Source: CADEEN01 sp035716845
Lineage (GTDB): Bacteria; Pseudomonadota; Gammaproteobacteria; Burkholderiales; Burkholderiaceae_C
Direction of reading: 5' to 3'
Length of the DNA stretch: 11,108 nucleotides
Assembly (NCBI GenBank): GCA_035716845.1
Contig: DASTJE010000082.1
Span: 1-11,108 of the forward strand
The notes below the pieces were generated by a model. That model saw only the letters and a program-made list of their open reading frames with translations. It was not told where the DNA came from and made no database searches. Position numbers and translations under genes: made by a program. Each line of letters starts with the position of its first letter. Position 1 is the stretch's first letter. Of this stretch, positions 1 to 6,382 are shown in pieces.

Positions 1-729
1 GTGGTGGCCATCGGCAAGATGTGCCGTGAGCGCGGCATCGTCTTCCACGTCGATGCGGCCCAGGCCACCGGCAAGGTGGCGATCAATCTCGCCGAGCTGC
101 CCATCGACCTGATGAGCATGTCCGCCCACAAGACCTACGGCCCCAAGGGCATCGGCGCGCTGTACGTGCGCCGCAAGCCGCGCGTGCGCATCGAGGCGCA
201 GATGCACGGCGGCGGCCACGAGCGCGGCATGCGCTCGGGCACGCTGCCCACGCACCAGATCGTCGGCATGGGCGAGGCCTTCCGCATCGCCCGCGAGGAG
301 ATGGGCACCGAGCTGGAGCGCATCCGTTCGCTGCAGCAGCGCCTGCTGCGCGGGCTCGCGGACATCGAGCAGACCTACCTCAACGGCCACCCCGACAAGC
401 GTGTTCCGCACAACGTGAACATGAGCTTCAACTTCGTCGAGGGCGAGTCGCTGATCATGGGCATCAAGGGCATCGCGGTGTCATCGGGATCGGCCTGCAC
501 TTCGGCGAGCCTGGAGCCCAGCTACGTGCTGCGCGCGCTCGGCCGCAGCGACGAGCTCGCCCATTCGAGCCTGCGCATGACGATCGGGCGCTTCACGACG
601 GCCGAGGAGGTCGACCACGCGGTGGGCCTGATCCGCGACCGTGTGGCCAAGCTGCGGGAACTGTCGCCGCTGTGGGAGATGTACAAGGACGGCATCGACC
701 TCAGCACCATCCAGTGGGCTGCGCATTGA
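1..729 (+). CDS. iscS: Cysteine desulfurase IscS (5'-truncated by window edge)
   Basis: IscS is a PLP enzyme that converts cysteine to alanine and passes the persulfide sulfur to IscU and other acceptors in the cytoplasm. The visible 242 residues match the C-terminal part of the 404-residue E. coli protein; the offset is exactly 162, so the first codon (GTG) is an internal valine and not a start. Seen here: HVDAAQ with the cofactor-contacting Asp at visible residue 18, SAHK with the Schiff-base Lys at residue 44, and SSGSACTSAS with the sulfur-carrying Cys at residue 166 (E. coli D180, K206 and C328). The GHERGMRSGT segment and the C-terminal tail that docks IscU, ending in IQWAAH, are intact. 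The stop is TGA at 727-729 and iscU begins 17 nt later, so they are probably co-transcribed. Upstream iscR, if present, lies outside the window. Confidence 0.97.
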   Translation: MVAIGKMCRERGIVFHVDAAQATGKVAINLAELPIDLMSMSAHKTYGPKGIGALYVRRKPRVRIEAQMHGGGHERGMRSGTLPTHQIVGMGEAFRIAREEMGTELERIRSLQQRLLRGLADIEQTYLNGHPDKRVPHNVNMSFNFVEGESLIMGIKGIAVSSGSACTSASLEPSYVLRALGRSDELAHSSLRMTIGRFTTAEEVDHAVGLIRDRVAKLRELSPLWEMYKDGIDLSTIQWAAH

Positions 730-746
730 GTTGAGAGAGCAAGGAC

Positions 747-1157
747 ATGGCATACAGCGAAAAGGTCATTGACCACTACGAGAATCCCCGCAACGTGGGC
801 GCCTTCGAGAAGGGCGACGACACGGTGGGCACCGGCATGGTGGGCGCGCCGGCCTGCGGCGACGTGATGAAGCTGCAGATCAAGGTCAATCCGGCGACGG
901 GCCTGATCGAGGACGCGCGCTTCAAGACCTACGGCTGCGGCTCGGCGATCGCGTCGAGCTCGCTGGTCACCGAGTGGGTCAAGGGCAAGTCGCTCGACGA
1001 GGCGATGACGATCAAGAACACGCAGATCGCCGAGGAACTGGCCTTGCCGCCGGTGAAGATCCACTGCTCCATCCTGGCCGAGGACGCGATCAAGGCGGCC
1101 GTCGAGGACTACAAGAACAAGCACGGCGGGCAGGGCGATGGCGGTCACGCTCACTGA
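747..1157 (+). CDS. iscU: Iron-sulfur cluster scaffold IscU
   Basis: IscU is the scaffold on which [2Fe-2S] clusters are built from IscS sulfur and then transferred with help from HscB/HscA. The 136-residue protein begins MAYSEKVIDHYENPRNVG, nearly identical to E. coli IscU (128 residues). The cluster ligands are all present: Cys37 and Asp39 in GAPACGDVM, Cys64 in TYGCGSA, and His106/Cys107 in KIHCSIL. The HscA recognition motif LPPVK lies at residues 100-104. A purine-rich GAGAG (733-737) precedes the ATG by 9 nt. The last six residues (DGGHAH) are encoded inside the start of iscA, which overlaps by 20 nt in another frame, giving a glycine/histidine tail absent from E. coli IscU. Confidence 0.98.
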   Translation: MAYSEKVIDHYENPRNVGAFEKGDDTVGTGMVGAPACGDVMKLQIKVNPATGLIEDARFKTYGCGSAIASSSLVTEWVKGKSLDEAMTIKNTQIAEELALPPVKIHCSILAEDAIKAAVEDYKNKHGGQGDGGHAH

Positions 1158-1461
1158 GGCCGCCGCACGCCACGTCTCGCGCTACCTCGCTCGCCGCGGC
1201 AAGGGCGTGGGCGTGCGCCTGGGTGTCAAGACCACCGGCTGCTCGGGCCTGGCCTACAAGCTCGAGTACGCCGACGAGATCGCGCCCGAGGACCACATCT
1301 TCGAGGGCCACGGCGTGAAGGTGCTGGTCGACCCCAAGAGCCTGCCCTACATCGACGGCACCGAGCTCGATTTCGTGCGCGAGGGGTTGAACGAGGGCTT
1401 CAAGTTCCACAATCCGCGCGAGAAGGACCGCTGCGGCTGCGGAGAGTCGTTCCGCGTCTGA
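1138..1461 (+). CDS. iscA: A-type iron-sulfur carrier protein IscA
   Basis: IscA is an A-type carrier that binds iron or an Fe-S cluster and delivers clusters to targets, notably [4Fe-4S] proteins. The 107 residues equal the E. coli length. The three conserved cysteines are Cys35 in TTGCSGLAY and Cys99/Cys101 in the C-terminal DRCGCGESF motif, which is diagnostic of the HesB/IscA family. Position inside the isc operon favours IscA over ErpA or SufA. The ATG at 1138 lies inside iscU with a 20-nt overlap and begins at the usual family N-terminus (MAVTLTEAAARHV), so translation is probably coupled to iscU. The stop is TGA at 1459-1461, followed by 59 nt without a clear terminator before the next gene. 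Confidence 0.97.
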   Translation: MAVTLTEAAARHVSRYLARRGKGVGVRLGVKTTGCSGLAYKLEYADEIAPEDHIFEGHGVKVLVDPKSLPYIDGTELDFVREGLNEGFKFHNPREKDRCGCGESFRV

Positions 1462-1520
1462 ACCGCGCCCGTCCCCATGCCCAGGCGTGGCCCGCAGGCC
1501 GCGTCGACCCGTCGCGAACC

Positions 1521-2063
1521 ATGAGCACCGACATCGTCATCCGAGGCGAGCGCGCCGACCACCCGCAGGTGGCCACGTTGCTGACCGCGCTCGACGCCTA
1601 CCTCGCGCAGCTGTACCCGCCGGAGGCCAACCACATCCTGTCGATCGACGAACTGCTCGCCCCCGACGTCACGTTTCTCGCCGCCTGGCTGGGCGATCGC
1701 GTCGTCGGCACGGGGGCGCTCCGGCGCATGGCGGGCGAACCCGCGACGCAGGGTCTGGCCTACGGCGAGATCAAGCGCATGTACGTGACGCCGGGCCTGC
1801 GCGGCGGCCGGCTGGGGCGACGTCTGGTCGAGTCGCTTGAACTTGCGGCGCGCGAGGAGGGCCTGACCCTGGCCCTGCTGGAGACCGGGCGCGACCAGCA
1901 CGAGGCGGTGCGCCTGTACGAGCGCTGCGGCTACGTGGCGCGCGCCGCCTTCGGGGGCTATCCCGACAACGGCCTGTCGCTGTTCATGCAGAAGTCGCTG
2001 CGGGCCTGCACGTCCGCGGCCGCAGGCGTCCCTGCGACGACTGGCGAGCGGACGCCGGCATGA
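1521..2063 (+). CDS. GNAT-family N-acetyltransferase embedded in the isc operon
   Basis: This is a 180-residue protein with a GNAT fold, which transfers an acyl group from acetyl-CoA to an amine; the substrate cannot be told from sequence. Visible motifs are the beta4 strand YGEIKRMYVTP (residues 81-91), the acetyl-CoA pyrophosphate loop RGGRLG (94-99), the beta5 segment LALLETG (117-123), and AVRLYERCGY (129-138), where Tyr133 is the likely general acid. The segment PDNGLSLFMQKSL (148-160) ends the domain. The last 20 residues are a Ser/Ala/Thr-rich tail outside it. The gene lies 59 nt after iscA with only a weak ribosome binding site, and its TGA overlaps the hscB ATG (ATGA at 2060-2063), suggesting translational coupling. 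GNAT membership is clear. A role in Fe-S assembly is inferred from position only; it may be an unrelated passenger. Confidence 0.9.
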   Translation: MSTDIVIRGERADHPQVATLLTALDAYLAQLYPPEANHILSIDELLAPDVTFLAAWLGDRVVGTGALRRMAGEPATQGLAYGEIKRMYVTPGLRGGRLGRRLVESLELAAREEGLTLALLETGRDQHEAVRLYERCGYVARAAFGGYPDNGLSLFMQKSLRACTSAAAGVPATTGERTPA

Positions 2064-2578
2064 AGCTGGACGACAACGACTTCGTGCTGTTCGGGTTGCC
2101 CGAGCGCTTCGCGCTCGACCGCGCCGATCTCGACGCGCGCTGGCGCCGCCTGCAGGCCTCTGTGCACCCGGATCGGTTCGCGGCCGAGGGCGCGGCGGCG
2201 CAGCGCGTGGCCATGCAGTGGTCGGTGCGCGTCAACGAGGCCTACCGCCGCCTGCGTGAGCCGCTCACGCGTGCGGCCTACCTGTGCGAGCTGCGCGGCG
2301 CGCCGATCGCGGCCGAGAGCAATACGGCGATGCCGGCCGACTTCCTGATGCAGCAGATGGCCTGGCGAGAAGCACTCGACGACGCGCGCGACGAGGCCGA
2401 GGTCGAGGCCTTGCTGGCCGAGGTGCGGGGCACCGAGGCCGCGCTGTCGGCGCAGTTGCAGTGCCTGCTGGACGAGCAGGGCGCGCCCGCCGTGGCCGCC
2501 GAGCGCGTGCGCGCGCTGATGTTCATCGCCAAGTTCCGCGCCGACGTGGCGCGCCGCCTCGAGGCCTTCGAATCCTGA
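2060..2578 (+). CDS. hscB: Fe-S assembly co-chaperone HscB (Hsc20)
   Basis: HscB is a J-domain co-chaperone that brings IscU to HscA and stimulates HscA ATPase activity, promoting cluster release. The 172 residues are close to the E. coli length of 171. The J domain occupies roughly residues 1-75. Its HPD tripeptide is at residues 36-38 in the context SVHPDRF, and the following helix contains VNEAYRRLREPLTRAAYLCELRG, a signature of the HscB subfamily. The C-terminal helical IscU-binding domain (about residues 90-172) includes DFLMQQMAWREAL. The start codon shares ATGA with the preceding acetyltransferase stop. No strong Shine-Dalgarno sequence is visible, so translation may depend on reinitiation. 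The stop is TGA at 2576-2578, two nucleotides before hscA. Confidence 0.96.
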   Translation: MKLDDNDFVLFGLPERFALDRADLDARWRRLQASVHPDRFAAEGAAAQRVAMQWSVRVNEAYRRLREPLTRAAYLCELRGAPIAAESNTAMPADFLMQQMAWREALDDARDEAEVEALLAEVRGTEAALSAQLQCLLDEQGAPAVAAERVRALMFIAKFRADVARRLEAFES

Positions 2579-2580
2579 CC

Positions 2581-4440
2581 ATGGCCCTGTTGCAGATTTC
2601 CGAGCCCGGCCAGTCGCCCGACCCGCACCAGAGGCGCGTCGCGATCGGCATTGACCTGGGCACCACCAATTCGCTCGTGGCGTCGCTGCGCCACGGTGTG
2701 GTCGAGTGCCTGCCCGACACCAGGGGGCGCACCATGCTGCCCTCGGCGGTGCGCTACCTCGGCGGCGGGCAGCGCCAGATCGGCCACGACGCGCTCGCCG
2801 CGCAGGCCGACGACCCGCAGAACACCGTCGTCTCGGTCAAGCGCTTCATGGGCCGTGCCCTGGCGGACGTCACGGGTCACGACAAGCTGCCCTATCGCTT
2901 CGTCGACCGGCCCGGCATGGTTGCGCTCGAGACCTGCGAGGGCCCCAAGTCGCCCGTCGAGGTGTCGGCCGAGATCCTGGCGGTGCTGCGCCAGCGCGCC
3001 GAGGACAGCTTCGACACCGACGATCTGTTCGGCGCCGTGATCACCGTGCCGGCCTATTTCGACGACGCGCAACGCCAAGCGACCAAGGATGCCGCCCAGC
3101 TCGCGGGGCTCAAGGTGCTGCGCCTGATCAACGAGCCGACCGCCGCCGCCGTGGCCTACGGACTCGACAACGCGAGCGAAGGCCTGTACGCCGTGTACGA
3201 CCTTGGCGGCGGCACCTTCGACATCTCGCTGCTGCGCCTTGCGCGCGGCGTGTTCGAGGTGGTGGCCACCGGGGGCGATGCGGCGCTGGGCGGAGACGAC
3301 TTCGATGCCGCGCTCGCCGCATGGGCGCTCAACCAGGCCGGCCTGCACGCCGTGAGCCCACGCGACCGCCGCCTCGTGCTGGTGGCCGCGCGTGCGGCCA
3401 AGGAGTCGCTGACCGCCTCGACCGAGGCCACCTTGTCCTGCGCGCTGGAGGCCGGAACGCTGAGCGTGCCGGTGACCCGTGCCCAGTTCGACGCGCTGAC
3501 GCGGCCGCTCGTCGAGCGCACCCTCGCTGCGGTGCGCCGCGTGCTGCGCGATGCCCATGTCGGCCGCAGCGAGGTGCAGGGCGTGGTGCTCGTCGGAGGC
3601 TCGACGCGGATGCCCTGCGTGCGTACCGCAGTGGGTGAACTGTTCGGGCGCGAACCGCTGACCAACCTGAATCCCGACGAGGTGGTCGCCGTGGGCGCGG
3701 CGATCCAGGCCAATTCGCTGGCCGGCAACGCACCCGACGGCGAGATCCTGCTGCTGGACGTGATCCCTCTGTCGCTGGGGCTCGAGACCATGGGCGGCCT
3801 CGTCGAGCGCATCGTCGAGCGCAACAGCACGATCCCGGTGGCCAAGGCGCAGGACTTCACCACGTACAAGGACGGCCAGACCGCGATGGCGCTGCACGTC
3901 GTGCAGGGCGAGCGCGAACTGGTGGCCGATTGCCGGTCGCTCGCGCGCTTCGAACTGCGCGGCATTCCGCCGATGGCGGCCGGCGCCGCGCGCATCCGTG
4001 TGACCTTCGAGGTCGACGCCGATGGCCTGCTCAACGTGTCGGCGCGCGAGCAGACTTCCGGCGTCGAAGCCAAGGTGACGGTCAAGCCCAGCTATGGCCT
4101 CGCCGACGAGGACATCGCGCGCATGCTGCAGGAGGGCTTCGCCGCGGCCGATGGCGACGCCGCGGAGCGCGCGCTGCGCGAGGCGCGCGTCGAGGCCGAG
4201 CGCATGGTGCTGGCCACCCGCGCGGCCCTGGCAGTCGATGGGGACATGCTCGACGACGAGTCCCGCGCCGCCGTCGAGGAGCTGATCGCCGCGACGCAGC
4301 GCATCGCGCAGGGCGAAGACCACCACGCCATCGACGACGCGGTCAAGGCGCTGGCGGCGGGCACCGAGCCGTTCGCGGCGCTGCGCATGAACCGCAGCAT
4401 CCGCGAAGCCCTGGCCGGGCGCAGCGTCGAGGAGATCTGA
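2581..4440 (+). CDS. hscA: Hsp70-type Fe-S chaperone HscA
   Basis: HscA is a specialised Hsp70 that binds the IscU LPPVK motif and uses ATP to drive cluster transfer, with HscB as partner. The 619-residue product is close to E. coli HscA (616). The ATG at 2581 gives the family-typical N-terminus MALLQISEPG. The nucleotide-binding domain shows the phosphate-1 loop GIDLGTTNS (23-31), VPAYFDDAQRQ (156-166), NEPTAAAVAYG (184-194), phosphate-2 DLGGGTFD (207-214) and the adenosine motif LVGGSTRMP (337-345). The interdomain linker LLLDVIPLSLG is at 390-400. The substrate-binding domain includes TTYKDGQTAM (427-436) and RSLARFELRGIP (452-463), followed by the helical lid. The context between hscB and fdx excludes DnaK. 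GGAG at 4431-4434, within its last codons, serves fdx. Confidence 0.98.
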   Translation: MALLQISEPGQSPDPHQRRVAIGIDLGTTNSLVASLRHGVVECLPDTRGRTMLPSAVRYLGGGQRQIGHDALAAQADDPQNTVVSVKRFMGRALADVTGHDKLPYRFVDRPGMVALETCEGPKSPVEVSAEILAVLRQRAEDSFDTDDLFGAVITVPAYFDDAQRQATKDAAQLAGLKVLRLINEPTAAAVAYGLDNASEGLYAVYDLGGGTFDISLLRLARGVFEVVATGGDAALGGDDFDAALAAWALNQAGLHAVSPRDRRLVLVAARAAKESLTASTEATLSCALEAGTLSVPVTRAQFDALTRPLVERTLAAVRRVLRDAHVGRSEVQGVVLVGGSTRMPCVRTAVGELFGREPLTNLNPDEVVAVGAAIQANSLAGNAPDGEILLLDVIPLSLGLETMGGLVERIVERNSTIPVAKAQDFTTYKDGQTAMALHVVQGERELVADCRSLARFELRGIPPMAAGAARIRVTFEVDADGLLNVSAREQTSGVEAKVTVKPSYGLADEDIARMLQEGFAAADGDAAERALREARVEAERMVLATRAALAVDGDMLDDESRAAVEELIAATQRIAQGEDHHAIDDAVKALAAGTEPFAALRMNRSIREALAGRSVEEI

Positions 4441-4442
4441 GC

Positions 4443-4781
4443 ATGCCGACCATCAAGATCCTGCCCCATCCCGAGTACGCACCGCAGGGCACGGAGGTGA
4501 AGGCGCCGGCGGGCACGTCGATCTGCGAGGCGCTGCTGGACAACGGCATCGAGATCGAGCATGCGTGCGAGATGAGTTGTGCCTGCACGACCTGCCACGT
4601 CGTCGTGCGCGAGGGCTTCGCGTCCCTCGGCGAGATGGACGAGAGCGAGGAGGACCTGCTCGACCGCGCCTGGGGACTGGAGCCGACCTCGCGCCTGTCC
4701 TGCCAGGCCATCCTTTCGAATCAGGACGTGACGATCGAGATCCCGAAGTACACGATCAACCACGCCAAGGAACGGCACTGA
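4443..4781 (+). CDS. fdx: ISC-system [2Fe-2S] ferredoxin
   Basis: Fdx is a small adrenodoxin-type ferredoxin that supplies electrons during cluster assembly on IscU/IscS. The 112 residues carry the cluster ligands Cys42, Cys48 and Cys51 (in HACEMSCACTTCHVVV) and Cys87 (in RLSCQA), at the same numbers as in E. coli Fdx. The additional Cys46 typical of ISC ferredoxins is also present. The acidic stretch EMDESEEDLLD (64-74) and the C-terminal PKYTINHAKE are family-typical. The gene starts 2 nt after the hscA stop, with GGAG at 4431-4434 giving 8-nt spacing. It is the last visible gene of the operon. No iscX follows, since the next gene is convergent and its stop lies 20 nt away. Confidence 0.98.
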   Translation: MPTIKILPHPEYAPQGTEVKAPAGTSICEALLDNGIEIEHACEMSCACTTCHVVVREGFASLGEMDESEEDLLDRAWGLEPTSRLSCQAILSNQDVTIEIPKYTINHAKERH

Positions 4782-4810
4782 CGGCGCCGCGGGCGCGTCG
4801 GTCAGTGTCG
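4773..4810. terminator. Bidirectional hairpin shared by fdx and the convergent gene
   Basis: CGGCACTGAC (4773-4782) pairs with GTCAGTGTCG (4801-4810) in ten base pairs with one G-T wobble; the inner 7 bp (CACTGAC/GTCAGTG) are perfect. A short inner GC-rich stem can form from 4783-4787 and 4795-4799. Both genes end within the arms: fdx TGA at 4779-4781 and the minus-strand TGA at 4804-4802. Its position between convergent genes suggests a two-way terminator or 3'-end stabiliser. No T-rich tract follows on either strand, so Rho-independent termination is not certain. Confidence 0.6.
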
Positions 4811-5086
4811 GGGCAGGTCGCCGAAAAGGGTGCGGCGCACCCAGTCACCCACGGGCTGCAACCGGTCGAAGATCGAATCGCCTTCGCCGTCGCGCTCGAG
4901 CAGCAGGCCGTTCTCGGCCAGCATGTCGAGGAACTGGCGTACCTCGGTGCGTGCGGCGCCGCTGGCCATCACCAACGCGTTGAGCGACATGTAGCGGTGC
5001 GACATGTCGCTGAGCATGCGGCGGTAGGCGGTGCGGTGATAGGGCGCTGGCAGTTCAGGCCAAGCCGAGAGCTTGTATTCCTTCAT
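4802..5086 (-). CDS. Conserved-looking small protein, possible winged-helix fold; function unknown
   Basis: The 94-residue protein begins MKEYKLSAWPELPAPYHR. I do not recognise a named family. The middle section (about residues 30-66: SHRYMSLNALVMASG, then ARTEVRQFLDMLAENG, then LLLERD) has the helix-helix-turn pattern and following strand expected of a small winged-helix domain. The N-terminus is rich in aromatic residues and prolines, and the C-terminus (DRLQPVGDWVRRTLFGD) looks amphipathic. There is no signal peptide or membrane segment, so it is probably cytoplasmic. The ATG at 5086-5084 was chosen because a compact domain begins there; an in-frame TTG lies two codons upstream, and AGGAGT at 5119-5114 is too far away to serve either. 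It is divergent from tsaD and convergent with fdx. Regulatory function is only a guess from the fold. Confidence 0.75.
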   Translation of the reverse strand: MKEYKLSAWPELPAPYHRTAYRRMLSDMSHRYMSLNALVMASGAARTEVRQFLDMLAENGLLLERDGEGDSIFDRLQPVGDWVRRTLFGDLPRH

Positions 5087-5136
5087 ACCCAACGAACGGG
5101 CCGAAACGGCGGCACTCCTGCAGGATGGACCCACCA

Positions 5137-5165
5137 AGGGTAACTGCGGTAACCCGGTGCGCCAA
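5137..5165 (-). promoter_or_regulatory. Possible promoter of the minus-strand small gene with GGTAAC direct repeats
   Basis: Read on the minus strand, TTGGCG (5165-5160) and TACCCT (5142-5137) are separated by 17 bp and could be weak -35 and -10 boxes, giving a leader of about 45 nt. Two direct copies of GGTAAC (5139-5144 and 5148-5153 on the plus strand), 9 bp apart, overlap the -10 and spacer and could be an operator. Both hexamers are poor matches, so this is tentative. Confidence 0.25.
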
Positions 5166-5206
5166 GCCTGCACACGCGTGCTTTCGGGGTTTTTGCATAA
5201 GCGGGC

Positions 5207-5251
5207 GCGCGAACACCGCGACGGTGTGGCGCAGTTCACGCTCGCTACACT
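5207..5251 (+). promoter_or_regulatory. Possible tsaD promoter with inverted repeat
   Basis: TACACT at 5246-5251 is a fair -10 match placed only 6 nt before the tsaD ATG, so a transcript from it would be leaderless or nearly so. No good -35 lies upstream. The expected -35 area is instead occupied by the perfect inverted repeat ACACCG-CGA-CGGTGT (5213-5227), flanked by a further GCGC/GCGC pair (5207-5210, 5229-5232). This could be an operator for an activator or repressor, or chance pairing in GC-rich DNA. No Shine-Dalgarno sequence precedes tsaD. Confidence 0.35.
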
Positions 5252-5257
5252 GATCCC

Positions 5258-6295
5258 ATGATCGTGCTGGGCATCGAGACGTCGTGCGACGAGACCGGTG
5301 TTGCGCTGGTGCGCGGCGCGGCGGGCGAGGGCGTGCCGCATCTGCTGGCGCACGCCTTGCACAGCCAGGCCACGATGCACGAGGACTACGGCGGCGTGGT
5401 GCCCGAACTGGCCTCGCGCGACCACATCCGTCGTGTCGTGCCCCTGGTGCGCCAGGTGATGGCCCAGGCCGAGCTGACGGTGAGGGACGTGGATCTGGTC
5501 GCGTTCACGCGCGGGCCCGGCCTTGCCGGCGCGCTGCTGGTGGGGGCCGGCGTCGCGGCCGCGCTGGCGGCCGCGCTCGACCGGCCGCTGCTCGGGGTGC
5601 ACCACCTCGAAGGCCATCTGCTGTCGCCTTTCCTGTCGGCCGACCCGCCGCGTTTCCCCTTCGTGGCACTGCTGGTGTCGGGCGGCCACACGCAATTGAT
5701 GCGCGTCGAGTCGGTGGGCGACTACGAGTTGCTCGGCGAGACCATCGACGACGCGGCCGGCGAGGCCTTCGACAAGAGCGCCAAGCTGCTCGGCCTGGGA
5801 TACCCGGGCGGGCCCGCGCTGTCCCGGCTGGCCAGCCTGGGCGATGCGTCTGCATTCGAGTTGCCGCGCCCGATGCTCGCCAGCGGCGACCTCGACTTCT
5901 CCTTCGCGGGCCTCAAGACGGCGGTGCTGACCCAGGCGCGGCGCCATGAGCGCGACCCGTGCGACCAGTGGCGTGCCGACCTGGCGGCGGCCACGCAGCT
6001 TGCGATCGTCGACGTGCTGGTGGCCAAGTCGATGCGCGCGCTGCGCGAGGCCGGCCTGCAGCGGCTCGTCGTGGCCGGCGGCGTGGGGGCGAATCGCCTG
6101 CTGCGCGAGCGGCTCGATGCGTCGTGCGCCAGCGCCGGCGTGGCGGTGCATTACCCGGAGCTGCACCTGTGCAGCGACAACGGCGCCATGATCGCGCTGG
6201 CCGCCGCGATGCGCGTGGGGGCCGGTCGTTCGGTGCCGCAGCGCGACCACGGTTTCGAAGTGCGCCCGCGCTGGGCCCTCGACGCCATCGGCTGA
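5258..6295 (+). CDS. tsaD: tRNA N6-threonylcarbamoyladenosine transferase TsaD
   Basis: TsaD (formerly YgjD/Gcp) transfers the threonylcarbamoyl group from TsaC-made threonylcarbamoyl-AMP to A37 of ANN-decoding tRNAs, working with TsaB and TsaE. The 345-residue product (E. coli 337) begins MIVLGIETSCDETGVAL, the ASKHA-fold phosphate loop of the family. The metal-binding motif HHLEGHL supplies His116 and His120, and Asp307 in CSDNGAMIA is the third ligand. SGGHTQL (141-147), GEAFDKSAKLLGLGYPGGP (168-186) and FSFAGLKTAV (214-223) complete the signature. tsaB, tsaC and tsaE are not in this window. Upstream is the divergent small gene, not the rpsU often found beside tsaD in proteobacteria. It stands as its own transcription unit, with the stop at 6293-6295. 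Confidence 0.98.
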   Translation: MIVLGIETSCDETGVALVRGAAGEGVPHLLAHALHSQATMHEDYGGVVPELASRDHIRRVVPLVRQVMAQAELTVRDVDLVAFTRGPGLAGALLVGAGVAAALAAALDRPLLGVHHLEGHLLSPFLSADPPRFPFVALLVSGGHTQLMRVESVGDYELLGETIDDAAGEAFDKSAKLLGLGYPGGPALSRLASLGDASAFELPRPMLASGDLDFSFAGLKTAVLTQARRHERDPCDQWRADLAAATQLAIVDVLVAKSMRALREAGLQRLVVAGGVGANRLLRERLDASCASAGVAVHYPELHLCSDNGAMIALAAAMRVGAGRSVPQRDHGFEVRPRWALDAIG

Positions 6296-6305
6296 AGGCG
6301 CCTCC

Positions 6306-6311
6306 TACAAT
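6306..6311 (+). promoter_or_regulatory. Putative -10 element for the substrate-binding protein gene
   Basis: TACAAT at 6306-6311 differs from the sigma-70 -10 consensus at one position and lies 11 nt after the tsaD stop. Transcription would begin near 6318, leaving about 65 nt of leader before the preferred ATG at 6383. No convincing -35 is visible. GGCGCG (6314-6319) and CGCGCC (6331-6336) could form a weak leader hairpin. Confidence 0.45.
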
Positions 6312-6382
6312 CCGGCGCGATGTTGCGCTGCGCGCCGCACGCGCGCCCCGGCCCCCTCGGCGGCCCTGCAATCCACTCCGCG

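Noticed and set aside
1462..1520. Possible terminator or promoter in the iscA-GNAT gap
   Set aside because: Only 4-bp GGCC pairings and no -10-like box were found, so nothing supports a transcription break here.
2284..2580. In-frame extension of HscA upstream of 2581
   Set aside because: It overlaps hscB in another frame and gives an Arg/Ala-rich sequence. The family N-terminus MALLQISEPG starts at 2581.
2278..4326. Long open frame antisense to hscA (682 codons)
   Set aside because: It lies wholly opposite a well-matched HscA sequence. Its product is rich in Arg, His, Gly and Ala with no family motif, as expected from GC-rich codon bias on the opposite strand.
5173..5180. Palindrome CACGCGTG
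   Set aside because: An 8-bp palindrome is expected by chance in GC-rich sequence and no second copy or promoter relation was seen.
5087..6250. Upstream extension of the 94-residue minus-strand protein through tsaD to a 482-codon frame
   Set aside because: The extension is antisense to the strongly conserved TsaD and crosses the divergent promoter region. Only the part from 5086 downward looks like a real domain.
6320..6382. Earlier ATG for the substrate-binding protein
   Set aside because: It would put 21 residues in front of an intact signal peptide and sits about 2 nt from the predicted transcription start. The ATG at 6383 is preferred.
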